A stretch of DNA of 64,000 nt from Xenopus tropicalis (lineage: Eukaryota; Chordata; Amphibia; Anura; Pipidae), in contig NC_030680.2 in the NCBI RefSeq assembly GCF_000004195.4, positions 145,780,545-145,844,544 of the forward strand, in the 5' to 3' direction. Shown one piece after another: positions 63,860 to 64,000 of the stretch; within the stretch, counting starts at the first letter, position 1; every line of letters starts with the position of its first letter. A program made the position numbers and the translations under genes. The notes beneath the pieces are model-generated. The model saw nothing but the letters and a program-made list of their open reading frames with translations. It did not search any database and was not told the origin of the DNA.

Positions 63860-64000
63860 TCCCAACTGTCCTGCTTTCCGCGGGACAGTCCCGGTTTTTA
63901 GAGCGCATCCCGCTGTCCCGGATAGTTCCATGAATGTCCCGCATTTCCGTAATAAATTATGGAAATGCGGAACATTCATTGACTTACCTGGGACAGCGGG
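63860..64000. mobile_element. Left part of a palindromic element cut by the window edge
   Basis: CCCGCATTTCCGTAATAAAT with ATTATGGAAATGCGGAACAT, and CGGGACAGTCCCGG near 63880 with GGGACAGCGGG at the end, indicate an inverted-repeat structure centred near 63950. Its right end lies outside the window. Confidence 0.5.

Overview
This is vertebrate genomic DNA, almost certainly from a Xenopus frog (probably X. tropicalis). The evidence is one spliced gene with phase-consistent GT-AG introns on each strand, a CR1-like LINE, and many short terminal-inverted-repeat (TIR) transposons. Some of these have TTAA target sites and termini beginning TTAAAGGAACAG, TTAAAGGGGACC or TTAAAGGAGAAGG, which are typical of Xenopus T2/Kolobok-type MITEs. 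There are no prokaryotic operons or CRISPR arrays.

Layout. Bases 1-1656 are a 79-bp minisatellite running off the left edge. fezf2 (plus strand, four coding exons, 3834-7767, about 435 aa, six C2H2 zinc fingers plus an N-terminal eh1 repressor motif) occupies about 3.5-8.2 kb. Its first intron is filled with a compound TATC/CTTT microsatellite that contains a 424-bp tandem duplication. From 8.3 to about 58 kb lies a gene desert packed with minisatellites (units of 21, 36, 38, 41, 52, 77, 89, 100, 113 and 133 bp) and MITEs, broken by short non-repetitive islands with homeodomain, POU or forkhead-like motifs. These islands are candidates for fezf2 enhancers. At 58.4-62.7 kb on the minus strand there is a second small gene that no long ORF reveals. 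I assembled it from four exons (62709-62633, 61175-61052, 59069-58995, 58595-58410). It encodes a coiled-coil protein of about 153 aa that resembles the vertebrate C3orf14 family. C3orf14 is a neighbour of FEZF2 in human, so synteny supports the call.

The only long transposon ORF is a 5'-truncated CR1-like reverse transcriptase (29221-27053, minus), which sits inside a palindromic MITE (26494-30125). A second copy of the same LINE (51232-55768) is damaged by a hairpin MITE, and a single 41-bp piece of it, spanning the last sense codons and the stop, has been amplified about 87 times.

The main structural theme is tandem arrays carried inside transposable elements. The 89-, 113-, 100-, 52-, 21- and 41-bp arrays all lie within or beside recognisable TIR elements or LINE sequence. 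Several arrays are inverted head to head, and two pairs share the same unit at separate loci. Copy numbers are estimates from span divided by period; family names are from memory of terminal motifs, without database searches.
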